Source: Trachelipus rathkii (lineage: Eukaryota; Arthropoda; Malacostraca; Isopoda; Trachelipodidae). From it: 21,700 bases of DNA. Location of the stretch: the NCBI GenBank assembly GCA_015478945.1, contig JABUQX010027698.1, positions 15,001 to 36,700 on the forward strand, given 5' to 3'. Positions 1 to 9,351 of the stretch are shown here, in pieces. The position numbers were made by a program, and so were the translations under genes. Numbering within the stretch: position 1 is the first letter of the stretch; each line of letters starts with the position of its first letter. The notes under the pieces were generated by a model. It had not been told where the DNA came from. It did not search any database and worked only from the letters and a program-made list of their open reading frames with translations.

Positions 1-2111
1 AAAAGTTTAAAACCAATAGGTCAAAATATACACATGTTAGGTAATAGTAGAGCAGAAGTGTGCCATCACCGATTCTTATAAATTTACAGCATAAATAAAT
101 TATTAGGCTTAAATACAAAGAGAAGATACTATTCGAGAATAGAATCCTAAGCAAAACGTTATTTGCAACATTTAAGCAAAAATAAACCTAAAATTGTTAA
201 TCTAAATACTACAACTAATTTAAATCTAAAGCAATATTTACAAATTATTTGTGCCCTTCTATGCACAAAGCAATGTGTCTGCGAAAGTAGCAATACGTGC
301 AATTAATATTATTAATTTTCTTTTTTTTTTTTATATCCAAGTTGCCCCCACCATATCCGAAAGGGAATAGAAAGCCTATATAAGGTAAAATAAAAATAAT
401 AATTGTAAATATGAATAAAGGTCCTAAAATATAGTGGCACTTTAAATTTATATAAAAGCTCATAAATCGCAAGTTCAATAGGCTTATTTTTTGGCTTAGT
501 CTTAGGGCTAATTTTTATAAGCCAGAATAGAGTAATTCTAATAAAAAATATAAGTATAAATTTAAATTTAATCCCTCAAAATATGGTAACAAGCTGGGTA
601 AACACTTGAAAGGTATTGTATAGCTACTTAATTTTAGTATCAAAGTTTTTTTTTTTTTTAAATTTTAAATGGGGTAATTAATTTTTTTTTTTTTTTTTCA
701 TTTAATAAACTCAATAATGCAAAGCTATTACAAGCATATAAATACTTATAAGAAGGCACAGGATTATCACAAAACACATGCAGGCCTTGTATATGCCCTA
801 GCACTAAGAGTAAACCTATACCAAGGTCAATAATAGCCTATTCGGCAAACAGTGAGAGCTCAAGCAAAGCATAATTTGTAAGAAATAGGTAGGCTATCAG
901 ACTATCAGTCTTTAATTAGACACCAGAATTTCAATTTTAATCAAAAGATCATTTAACATATGTATAAGCACCTAATTTAAGTAATAACACAAATTTCTAA
1001 TTTGTTTTTAGGGAACACTTTGCAATAGATAGGCTTTTAACAAAAGAGTATTTACAAAATTAATTTCAACAGAAGGAACAGATTCTTCGCTTGCACTATA
1101 GGGTGCAACATAAATTTCCATATTGCAAACAATAAAACAAATTTAAAACAATGTGATTATAATCTTCAACAAATAACTACGTTACAAGCCAACTTCAAAT
1201 TTAGGCTACATACTCCAAGTAATAAGTAATAAACTATATGGTGAGTAATAAGATTCAAATAGCATAAGCTAATAGGCATAATTAAATAGACGTCCTCTAT
1301 AATTACTTTGAAAGTTATAAGAAATTATTCTTGGCAGAATAATTTCTAATGTGCAATTAGAACAGTTAGTGAACTGCTCATTCCTAAAATGAGGATTAAT
1401 ATCTAAAAAATGTTAAAGAAACGAATAATTACTCACCTAATGGTTTATATAATCTTAAAGACAGTTACGAGATTTCAAAGTAATTTATTACTTGAGGTAA
1501 GCCTTTGAATTGAAGGCTAATTATAGTAAATATAGATACGTAGTTGCAATATTCTTAGCTTATGGCCTAAACAATCTTCCGGACAAAGAGCTTGTCCCAA
1601 ACTAAAATCAGGTTTAGTGAGATAGAGAAGTTGAGTATAAGGTTAAAATAGAACAAAAAGAAAAGTTACACCTGACCTAATTTATGTTGGGCACTGTTTA
1701 CTCTTTTAATAAAAAGGAGACAGTTCAGAACCCAAGACTAAAAATATTATTTAAGTTTAACGATAAGAGATATACTTTACGGTTTGTAGACTCTTCATAA
1801 TTTTAAGTAAATATAGGAGCCAACTTTATAAATAAATTCACTGTAATAGCTCACGGCTACATTTTTAAATACCTAGTTCTAACAGCAATCTGCTCTGAGC
1901 GGCCCTCGCTTAAAAATTCAAAAAACACCCTTCAGGCGTTGCCTAATAAAAGATATATTTCCAAAACCCAAAAGTCTCTAAATCTTAGTGTAAAATAGAG
2001 ACAAGAAATATTCTTAATTTTTTGTAACCGTTTAAAAATCCCCTACTTCAATATAAAATAGTTAATAGCAAAATAGGAAGGTTTAACACAAGAAATAAAA
2101 AATTTCTAAAC
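1..2111. other. AT-rich non-coding stretch, no gene recognised
   Basis: I see no reading frame with recognisable protein similarity here. The sequence is AT-rich with three poly(T) runs (near 320, 645 and 683) and many short taggct/aggcct-like words, which recur near 19.92-20.10 kb. A small GC-richer island near 1,890-1,945 and a roughly 40-codon open frame on the minus strand near 1,545-1,650 stand out slightly. Neither is long enough to call. It may be intron, intergenic DNA or a decayed repeat. Confidence 0.5.
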
Positions 2112-2153
2112 AATATATAATATATATATATATTATATATATATATTATATAT

Positions 2154-2191
<38 letters not shown>

Positions 2192-2213
2192 TATATATAT
2201 ATATATATACTAT
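2112..2213. repeat. TA dinucleotide microsatellite
   Basis: About 100 bases of almost pure TA/TTA alternation with rare interruptions. The array is self-complementary and could extrude as a cruciform. It ends directly against a more GC-balanced segment (2,214-2,360). It is one of three comparable arrays in the window. Confidence 0.95.
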
Positions 2214-2600
2214 GCGGACTATATTCCACTTTCATTCGGCCACCTTCATTCATTTCGAGCCAAGTGGTAATTTGCGACATAAGACTTGTCTGGAAGGTGG
2301 GAAAGTGTCTCATTTATGCACTGGTCCTTCGATTAGCTCCAGCCCACTGGGAATTCTGGGTCATATATCCCAACTTACTATATACTATCTATTATATATC
2401 TACTACTAATATCATCAAATGATAGCTTATATTAGCTCATATATAATCTTAGGGTGTATCTAATTGTAATATGATTCGCGCTAACATGCCAGCGTATATC
2501 GTTTATTATGGTGTCTTCATAATTTGAATCACCTTTTATTATAGCACTTTACCTATTATAATTTTTATTTTATATTATCATTTCTATATAGTTGTCATAT
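2214..2600. other. Non-coding stretch after the TA array
   Basis: The first 150 bases are GC-balanced and contain a 65-codon chance frame on +; the rest is AT-rich. I see no protein similarity, no convincing pol III box A/box B pair and no terminal repeat. The abrupt composition change could mark an inserted short element, but I cannot name one. Confidence 0.4.
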
Positions 2601-2601
2601 T

Positions 2602-2701
2602 ACTCTCTCACACCCTAGCGAAGAGAGGCCGCCTACCGAGTGGTAGGAGGCTACCTCACCCGACCATCGAGTCTATTGGTGTGAGTGTGCGAGTCTCTCG
2701 C
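2602..2701. other. CpG-rich block with three perfect stems (possible structured RNA or element head)
   Basis: Three stems can be read directly. The outer stem pairs CTCACACC (2607-2614) with GGTGTGAG (2678-2685), 8 bp. Inside it, CCTACC (2632-2637) pairs with GGTAGG (2642-2647) across a GAGT loop. Just outside, GCGAG (2689-2693) pairs with CTCGC (2697-2701) across TCT. The block is rich in CpG within otherwise AT-rich DNA. A poly(T) run followed by AG lies about 60 bases downstream. It could be a structured RNA, the head of a SINE or a DNA transposon end. I do not recognise the family, and pairing is possible on either strand. Confidence 0.3.
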
Positions 2702-3343
2702 GCCTACTCTCTTGACGTGTATCGTTGTCTCCGAAGCTATATTTGTGGCTGACTAACAAGTTTTTTTTTTTTTTTAGTACATTTATTTTTAAAACATTAA
2801 TTACTTTTAGAAAATATAGAACGTGAAGAAATTCACAAACAGAACCTCCTAGGGCTGTTGAATCGGATTTGGAAGTCGCATATTCGCAGTAATTGAAATG
2901 GGAACGAATTGGAATGGTGAAGGTGTTTATCATATTTTTCAATCTAAGTCCTCTTTACTTCACTTCATTTTTCCCCTTTACATTTCCCTTCATAGCTAGC
3001 TTGACCGTTTTTTTTCATTCTAACCTTTGCATACACACAGATTTAAAACTCGAATTAAAAAATCCAAGTTTCAATTTTTTTTTTTTTTGTTTAGTAGAGA
3101 TCAAAAGTCAATTCCATCAAAAGTCACATCCTGAAAAGAAAGTGCAATGTTAGGCAAGAAGGAGCTTGAGAGAGGCGAAAGGGAAATTATTCGGAATGGT
3201 CAGGTGTAATTAGAAGAAAATTTTGAGTAAAGAGTTCAACCTTAGTAGAGGGTAATATAGTAATTGTGCTCGCAGTAAGCAAATGGACGGAAAGAAGATG
3301 TAAGTGGGATTCAATTGCCATTTTTTTTCTTGTTTTAAATATT
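2702..3343. other. No gene recognised; poly(T) tracts
   Basis: Contains T-runs at about 2761-2775 and 3077-3088. Open frames of 86-89 codons occur on both strands, but they are low-complexity and F/S-rich, as expected by chance in this composition. No domain is recognisable. It may hold untranslated or intronic sequence of the MADF-like remnant that lies just to the right on the minus strand. Confidence 0.4.
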
Positions 3344-3515
3344 TCAGAAAGAGGTTGAGGAATGTGGAGTTAGGAAAATTATATCCTTTTTCTGTTGAAA
3401 AAATAAGTCTTTAGCGTCCCAGAGAACAGACCTTTCATGAATCCTGAAAGAAATCTAACATATGCTTCTGTCGTTTGAAGAGGAAGGTAATTCCGAGACA
3501 ATATTCCTGCGACAT
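3344..3515 (-). pseudogene. MADF-like DNA-binding domain fragment (tentative)
   Basis: On the minus strand an ATG at 3515 opens a short frame of about 27 codons. A frame change then leads into a stretch containing VLWDAKD (LWDAKD is encoded at 3424-3407) and a charged helix, ending in a stop at 3344-3346. The order helix, then L-W-D, then an aromatic/basic helix is what the first part of a MADF domain looks like. MADF domains occur in arthropod transcription factors and in the accessory protein of PIF/Harbinger transposons. A pyrimidine-rich tract ending in AG sits just before the ATG and could be a splice acceptor. Only half a domain is visible and the frame is broken, so this may be chance. 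Confidence 0.25.
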
Positions 3516-3528
3516 ACCGCCTTAAAAA

Positions 3529-3590
3529 AGAAGAATTAAACAATAATCTAGAAGTTCTAGAGAAGAATTAAACAATAATCTAAGTTCTAG
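3529..3590. repeat. Tandem duplication, two units of about 31 bp
   Basis: Unit 1 (3529-3560) and unit 2 (3561-3590) both begin AGAAGAATTAAACAATAATC and both end AAGTTCTAG. They differ only by a 2-base indel. Near identity implies a recent duplication, or an assembly stutter. It lies next to the possible MADF-like fragment and has no obvious function. Confidence 0.9.
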
Positions 3591-4079
3591 TTGCAGGGAA
3601 AGGAATTGGTGTAGCGACCAAGTCAGGTTCATAACCTCGGCAATGCGATCTGCTAATAAATAACAGCTCTAAGGAAAATCAAAAAGTTAATAACACCAAC
3701 TAGAAGCTACGAAATATTAGAAACGTTTAATCGCCGATAGCTCTGACAGCTTCTGTGGAAGATTTGAAGACTTCGAGTAAAAGACAAAAATGAGGTAATC
3801 AGAATAACCCAGAGGCGGAATGCGTACAGTAATAAGTTTAATATGTTTTTAACTGAACAAAAACTATTCGTAGCTAAACGATCATTGCTCATCATTTTCC
3901 TCTTCCCCGACTGGAGGTGGTGTCCACATACATCGGAAAAAAAGTTTAGTAAGAAATGAAACATAGCTCTTGCAAAGCCCACTAGTTCGGCACTCATGAT
4001 TTATCCTTTTTTTATCACCAGAAGATTTAATTGATCACACCTTTCCTACCATATCACAACTTTTTTAACAAAACACTGC
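3591..4079. other. No gene recognised
   Basis: A 96-codon frame with an ATG runs on the minus strand from 3997 to 3707, but I see no domain, no compositional bias and no homologue I recognise. Given its position between a possible MADF fragment and a GC-rich block, it could be part of the same decayed element. I cannot support a function. Confidence 0.35.
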
Positions 4080-4525
4080 ACCCATGCCGTTTCCCTTAAT
4101 CGGCATTGCGAAGCGAGACGAGGAGCTAAGAGAGGTGAGAACGTGCGGAGTAGCTTGTGGGTGTGCCAAAGTTGGCTGTGGTGGCAACTGGTGGTTTCAC
4201 ACCACGGACGTGATGCGGCTTAGCTTCTTTACAACATTTTACTTTCAAAAGCCCCTTCTTGTACAGCAGTCCGTAGGCCAAAAGCGCCTTACTGAATTCC
4301 TCTCAAAGTGTTGGTGGGCTTGCGAGCGCCTCGGAGCAGAGGAGGAGAGATGCAGGCTGAGACTAAGAGCGAAGGGCGGGGGGACGAGCCGATCTGAGCT
4401 GCGGCGGGTCGCAGTGGGTCGGTTGTGGCAGGTGGGGTGTAAACGAGCCTTCAGCGAGAGTCCATGCCGCGAGTGAGCTGTCTGAGATGTCGTGAGGACA
4501 GGAGCGTCAGAGGGGAGTGACAAAT
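4080..4525. other. GC- and CpG-rich island interrupting a LINE (possible DNA-transposon end or promoter island)
   Basis: This block is sharply more GC- and CpG-rich than anything around it, and long open frames on both strands (130 and 135 codons) follow from that composition. Its right edge coincides with the point where the minus-strand LINE reverse transcriptase stops being recognisable, so it probably arrived by insertion or rearrangement. Read on the minus strand, the segment around 4,380-4,450 (GCTCGTTTACACC, then dense CG dinucleotides) resembles the GC-rich subterminal regions of some hAT or PIF/Harbinger transposons. I could not find matching terminal inverted repeats. A CpG-island promoter is the alternative. 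Confidence 0.3.
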
Positions 4526-5480
4526 TAAAAATGGGCAAGGAGACCATAACACATCCCTGGCCCTTCACTCCACTATTAATTAAACCTTCAACTTCAACTT
4601 CAACTATTTCAACTACTTCACTATCAGAATACATACTTTGATTCCATTCCAAAGCCTACCACCAACATCACCGTATCACTAAACAATTGCCACAAAGCTT
4701 CATTATTAATCATGTCATAACCTGTTCGCAAGTCCATAACAACCTAATTACAATTATTATTCCTCATCTCGCTTACTTTGTTTCAAATATGACGAGTTGA
4801 CTAAACATCGTCCTACCACTTCCAAATGTCTTTTGCTCTCGACAATCAGTACCTCGACGCAATCTTTCAACCAAAAGTACCATCATATATCTTCACTACA
4901 ACAATCTCAATAAACCTAATTTCTATACAGTTCCTTTTATCTCCCCTATCCTTATATAAGGGGTACTATAACTGCTCTCCCTCAAATCCCTTGGAACAAT
5001 ACCTCCATCAACAGCTTTGTTACCCAATCCATATCCAATTAATTCAATTTCAACCCATTCTTGATTATTTCACCAGCAATTCGTCTACTACCATGAGATT
5101 TACTTAATTCAATTTCATCATCACTATGACCTTTTTCTTCTTCATCATCAACCCCACACACATCCACTATCACCTCTTTATTACTCGAAATTATACAGAT
5201 TTCAAGAAGTGTTCCCTCCATCACTCACTCTTCATACCTCATTTCATCAGGCACTGAAATTACCATTCATGTTCATTTTTATATTACTCTCCTCCTTAAC
5301 CTTTCACATTCCTTTCAGAAAAGCTTCGTATTCTCTTGTTAAGGTCCCATTCACTCTCTCCAAACTGTTATTTACCGCTTTACACTCCTACATATGAACT
5401 TTAGTCTTCCTTTTTAATCTATTTATTATATCTCCAAATACCTTCTTTTTGAACTCATCAATTGACTTTAGCACATGCTT
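4526..5480 (-). pseudogene. LINE (non-LTR retrotransposon) reverse transcriptase, decayed copy 1
   Basis: Read right to left, the minus strand gives scattered reverse transcriptase blocks in different frames. These are a GGIVPRDLRE-like block near 5,007-4,977, a VERLRRG block, MDLRTGYDMINNEALWQL starting at 4736, and SGVKGQGCVM near 4,576-4,547 followed by FNL. The same blocks, in the same order and with closely related wording, recur in the plus-strand copy at 9.3-10.8 kb, so both derive from one family. Multiple stops and frameshifts show it is dead. The catalytic YADD region and the 3' end are missing because homology ends at the GC-rich island at 4,525. The upstream part (5,225-5,700) is weaker and may include more ORF sequence. 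Confidence 0.8.
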
Positions 5481-6506
5481 TTTTTCCACTTGCATCAACC
5501 TCTTCACTCCACACTCATATTGACATCTTACTTCCTACTTAGCCCATCCACATACTTATCTTGCTCTATCTATCTTCATTTGCGTCAGATTTGTTCAATT
5601 CATCTTGTTCACATCAACTGATATATTTGCAAGTGCTTTCTCATTACTTTTTTTCCTTATATACCCTTGTCACTAACTTCCATCATTATCTAAACTACCT
5701 TTGAATAGGAAACAATAATTTCTAAATCGATATTTTTTATAGTATTGATACCATTTGTAATCATTGGATAATATAAAAAAAGGTCATTCGTAGTGAAACG
5801 AAAAGTTAAATTCACAAAACACCAACATAACTATATTTTTCTTTCTAAATAATAAATTAACAAGAAATTGTTGCAATATTCAGATTTAAAATAATAAATC
5901 GTTCTTTAAATAAATAGATTCCCTTTCCTGAAACGGACTACATATTGTATTGATAATATCAAAAGGAAATAAATCCATTTGTTCCATGATTCTCACAGGA
6001 TAACTGATCTTCAACAATAGAAACATGCATACTATTCATGCATAATAAACACAATTTTTGTTTAAAGAATCTTCGTAAACACATTGATTGATGTCTTTTA
6101 AAATCTTTAATTTTCTATTCAATACGAACATAAAAATCACATATATTCCCTCTAAAAAAATATTTATCTCTGGAATTCAAAAAAACACACTTTAGCAACT
6201 TTTCTGGCAATCTTCTACTATAGTAACGCCCCTTTTACACGAAAGGTAATGGCTCTAACTATAAAAATCTGTGTTTTCCTTGTGGGAATAATCAAGATAT
6301 ATTAGAAAATTCTATCAAACCTAAGTCCTGAGGTCTCCATAACGAGCAAAAGGGTTGAATATACAGTTGTCTAAATTAATAAAGTATTTTTTTTCCATTC
6401 TTCAATTTTGGCTCTGTTTTCAGGAAGTACTTCAAATTTCATCTTTATACAGAAAATTCCTCAACAGTATGAAAAACTAATAAGGAAGTCTAAAGCTAGT
6501 TTTTTT
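5481..6506. other. AT-rich gap between LINE copy 1 and the unidentified gene
   Basis: The first 200 bases may continue the LINE upstream of its reverse transcriptase. From about 5,700 the sequence is AT-rich and dense in stops on both strands, with no recognisable domain. It would contain the 3' untranslated sequence of the minus-strand gene remnant ending at 6,507, but I saw no clear polyadenylation signal on that strand close to the stop. Confidence 0.4.
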
Positions 6507-7952
6507 CTACTTGTAGAAAACTTCATCCTTTAACTCGTCAATCTCATCGGTTCCAACAACCCATTTAAAGAATTCATCATCAACACATTTTGCTGTTTTC
6601 CTTAATATGCGAATGAAAAAGTCAAATGAAAATTTTTTTTTAAACGTCCTTGCTGTCTCTTCATTTAAATCTAGACACTTATATAAAAAAAAATCAGCCA
6701 TCTCAAATTTGAAAAGAGAACACAAACTACCACAAATATTTTCTCCTTGAATTTTAAAAATCCGGTTTTTGTCGGTTGGATGTGCATCTTTTAAAAGTAT
6801 ATAAATAGTCTGCAAATCATCAGATGTAAAATTCTCCACGCTGACCATCCTTTCAAGCAATAAATAAGTGACACGCTTTCCATTGCTAATATTATAGTAA
6901 TCTGATTCATAATCTATAAAGTATTTCTTAAGATGAGATGGGCTTTTAATCCAGAACTCTCTTAGCAATAGGTTATAATTGTAGGATCTATATTTATAAT
7001 CATTATAACAAACCATTTTACAAATTATTTGATAATAATGCTCTTTATTCAAGTTATCGTAGAATAATTCTGCGGCATCCATAAATTGATTTTGAAAAGG
7101 CCAAAGTAAAAAGCATTTAAGTACAGTATAAGTTGAATTATATTTAACTAATAACTCTTTTAGTTCTTCTTTCTTTATCACACTTATAGAATACAATATA
7201 AGATTGTAATGATAGGCAAAGTCTTTCGAATACAAATAACAACGACCATATCCTTCTTTATTACTAGATTCATAATTCACAAACCAATCCAAGAAATTAC
7301 GGAAAGATCTATGAACAAGTTTTTTTTCTCTGTCTATCTCTTTTTGGCTCTTCCTGTATCGGTCTTCTGGACAAAGGCTGAACTTAACCGCAGCTGCATT
7401 TTTATTTTCAAACCCATAAAATAAAACTTTTACCTTAAAATCCCGAATTATTAAGGCCGAATTGGCACTGAGTAATTTTCTTTCCTCAAGCTGCTCAACC
7501 ACATTACCATCTGCATTTCAGGAACTAAGCTTAATTTTTTTAAACTTGTCTCGTTGAAATCTGCCTCAATGTGGGATAATACTTTCTAAGAAATAGTGGC
7601 AAGCAATTTTGTACATTACGAAAAATTACTTAAACTTGGATCACTAACTAATTCTCTCGCTGCTTTTTCCTCATCAATCATTCCTTTTGATTGTAAAAAA
7701 AGAACTCTTCAAAAAATTTTGACTAAATTTCAATGGTAAGTCGAAATATGTTTGCACATACTCTGCCCATTTCAACATCTCTAATCCACTGTATTCAATT
7801 AGATGCATTGGAAAAATCGAGTTCAACACTGGGTTATAGTATTCTTTCAAAATATTAGATGCTACATCCTGAAGAGCACGTTTCCAAAGCTGCCGTACTA
7901 TGGGTGGCTCGTTATCCAGTTTACTTGAGATTTGTAGATTAATATTTCTTTT
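6507..7952 (-). pseudogene. Unidentified protein gene, about 480 codons, 5' part frame-shifted
   Basis: I do not recognise the protein. The 3' two-thirds is one uninterrupted frame (about 7,517 to the stop at 6,507). It is rich in aromatic and charged residues with a helix-like pattern, no signal peptide, no membrane segment and no catalytic motif I can name. Blocks include LFYGFENKNAAAVKF, RSFRNFLDWFVNYESSN and LLWPFQNQFMDAAELF. The frame opens at a GTG and its first ATG is far inside (residue about 141). Protein-like text continues upstream in other frames: MYKIACHYFLESIIPH (from 7616), DEEKAARELVSDPSLSNF, and WKRALQDVASNILKEYYNP to about 7,937. At least four frame changes lie between 7,700 and 7,515, the first at an A7 run (7695-7701). 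It could be a young pseudogene, a gene with assembly indels, or the last exon(s) of a spliced gene. The pattern suggests a helical-repeat or lineage-specific arthropod family. Confidence 0.6.
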
Positions 7953-8056
7953 TTAGGATGGGATGAGTTCAATATTACAATCATAACTGGAACTCCACAA
8001 ATATTTTGCAATCAAAGGAATTGTAGAAAAATGCAAGTTATATCTAAAAAAAAAAA

Positions 8057-8202
8057 TTAATATAATATATATATATTATATATATATATATATCATATAT
8101 ATATATATTATAATATATATAATATATATATAATATATAAAGTATATATATATATATATATTATATATATATATATTATATATATATAATAATATATATA
8201 TT
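8057..8202. repeat. TA dinucleotide microsatellite
   Basis: About 145 bases of TA/TTA alternation with a few breaks, flanked on the left by a poly(A) run (8047-8056). Self-complementary. It separates the unidentified minus-strand gene remnant from the AT-rich stretch to its right. Confidence 0.95.
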
Positions 8203-9299
8203 AGTTGGTTAGTTTATAAAGAACTTTTAATGCATTCATTCATAATTTTACCATTTGTTTTTTATTTTTTTTAAGGTTGCTTCTAGAACGTCACCCAACA
8301 AGAATTTACATTGATTTGCAGTGAAGTTTTCTTTGTTGTGTTTTTTTTAACTTTATAATTTAATAAAGAGTGATTTTTTTTTATATGCATATTCATTATT
8401 AGTTTATTTTCTAGTGAAATAAAGAGACAATAGAGACATTATATATTTTTCGATTTTTCGAACTTCGTTTATGCGTCAAAAACGGTAAATATATACTTTT
8501 ATTAATATATTTATTAATTTTTATTGTTTATTATTTATTATTCCTCTTATTATTATTTTATGATTTTTATTTATTATTATTATATTCTTTTTATGATTGA
8601 TTGAGGGTTGAATGGTCTTTTTTTTAGTTTGAGTCTGGATTCTCTTGGTGAAGTTCTTTCCATTCTGAGGTTCGTGTTCCTGTTCAACGGCTGTTTTCAT
8701 TTTCACTAGACTGGATGAGGTAAATATGAATGTTGGTAATGAGTGATTTATTTTGGTGAATGCTGGATTTGGTTATTTAACGTTGTTGTTTTTTTTAGCG
8801 AATTGGAGTGTTGCTGAGTCGGGGTGAATTCAAATCAGAGTGTAAAGTAGAGTAGAAAAAAAAACTGGCCAACTAACCAGTAAGCACCTTGCAGTGTGGT
8901 TATATTTTTTTATTATCTATTTTTTTTCATTCACTTATTTAATATTTTATCTTAAATACTCATTAATAATTTATTGGTTTATTAAGAGTCATTTTTTTTC
9001 TGGTTACTTAAATGCCTTACTGAAATTCATTCTAATTTATTTTTGTTAAATATTCAGTGAATATTCAAGTATTCATTGATATTTTAATTATATTCTCCGG
9101 ATCGGTTGGTATCGGTTACCTTGTTCGTGGTGAGGGGAGCCCTTAAACAAATCAACTTTGACTGTGGTGATTTTTTTAAATATAAATAGTGATGTATTAC
9201 TGAGTGTGTTTTTGCGTTTGATTTTTTTCCTGAGTTTAATTGTGTTTTATTTATTATTGTTTTCTTTCAAATTCTCTCTAAAAAGAGATAGTTTGTGGC
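8203..9299. other. AT-rich stretch without a recognised gene
   Basis: Very T-rich on + with TTA/TTTATT low-complexity sequence around 8,500-8,590. No domain is recognisable, and the short open frames are low-complexity. Two GC-richer patches (8,820-8,900 and 9,100-9,150) stand out but match nothing I know. The right end may include decayed 5' sequence of the LINE that becomes recognisable near 9,300. Confidence 0.4.
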
Positions 9300-9351
9300 C
9301 TCAAAACCACGACATAGTTAATAAAGGAATACCTAAATAGTAATCCTTAAT

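Noticed and set aside
2212..2409. 65-codon plus-strand frame after the TA array
   Set aside because: No ATG context of note, no domain, and it ends in low-complexity TA-derived residues; chance frame in a GC-balanced patch.
3707..3997. 96-codon minus-strand frame with an ATG
   Set aside because: No recognisable motif, and other frames of the same interval look no worse; not enough to call a gene.
4084..4652. 130- and 135-codon frames on opposite strands
   Set aside because: They overlap each other in the GC-rich island, where stops are rare. Only the first part of the minus-strand frame (4,652 to about 4,526) is real, and it is LINE reverse transcriptase.
9071..9150. Possible tRNA-like or SINE head around CGGTTGGTATCGGTTACC
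   Set aside because: No cloverleaf pairing and no proper box A/box B spacing could be found.
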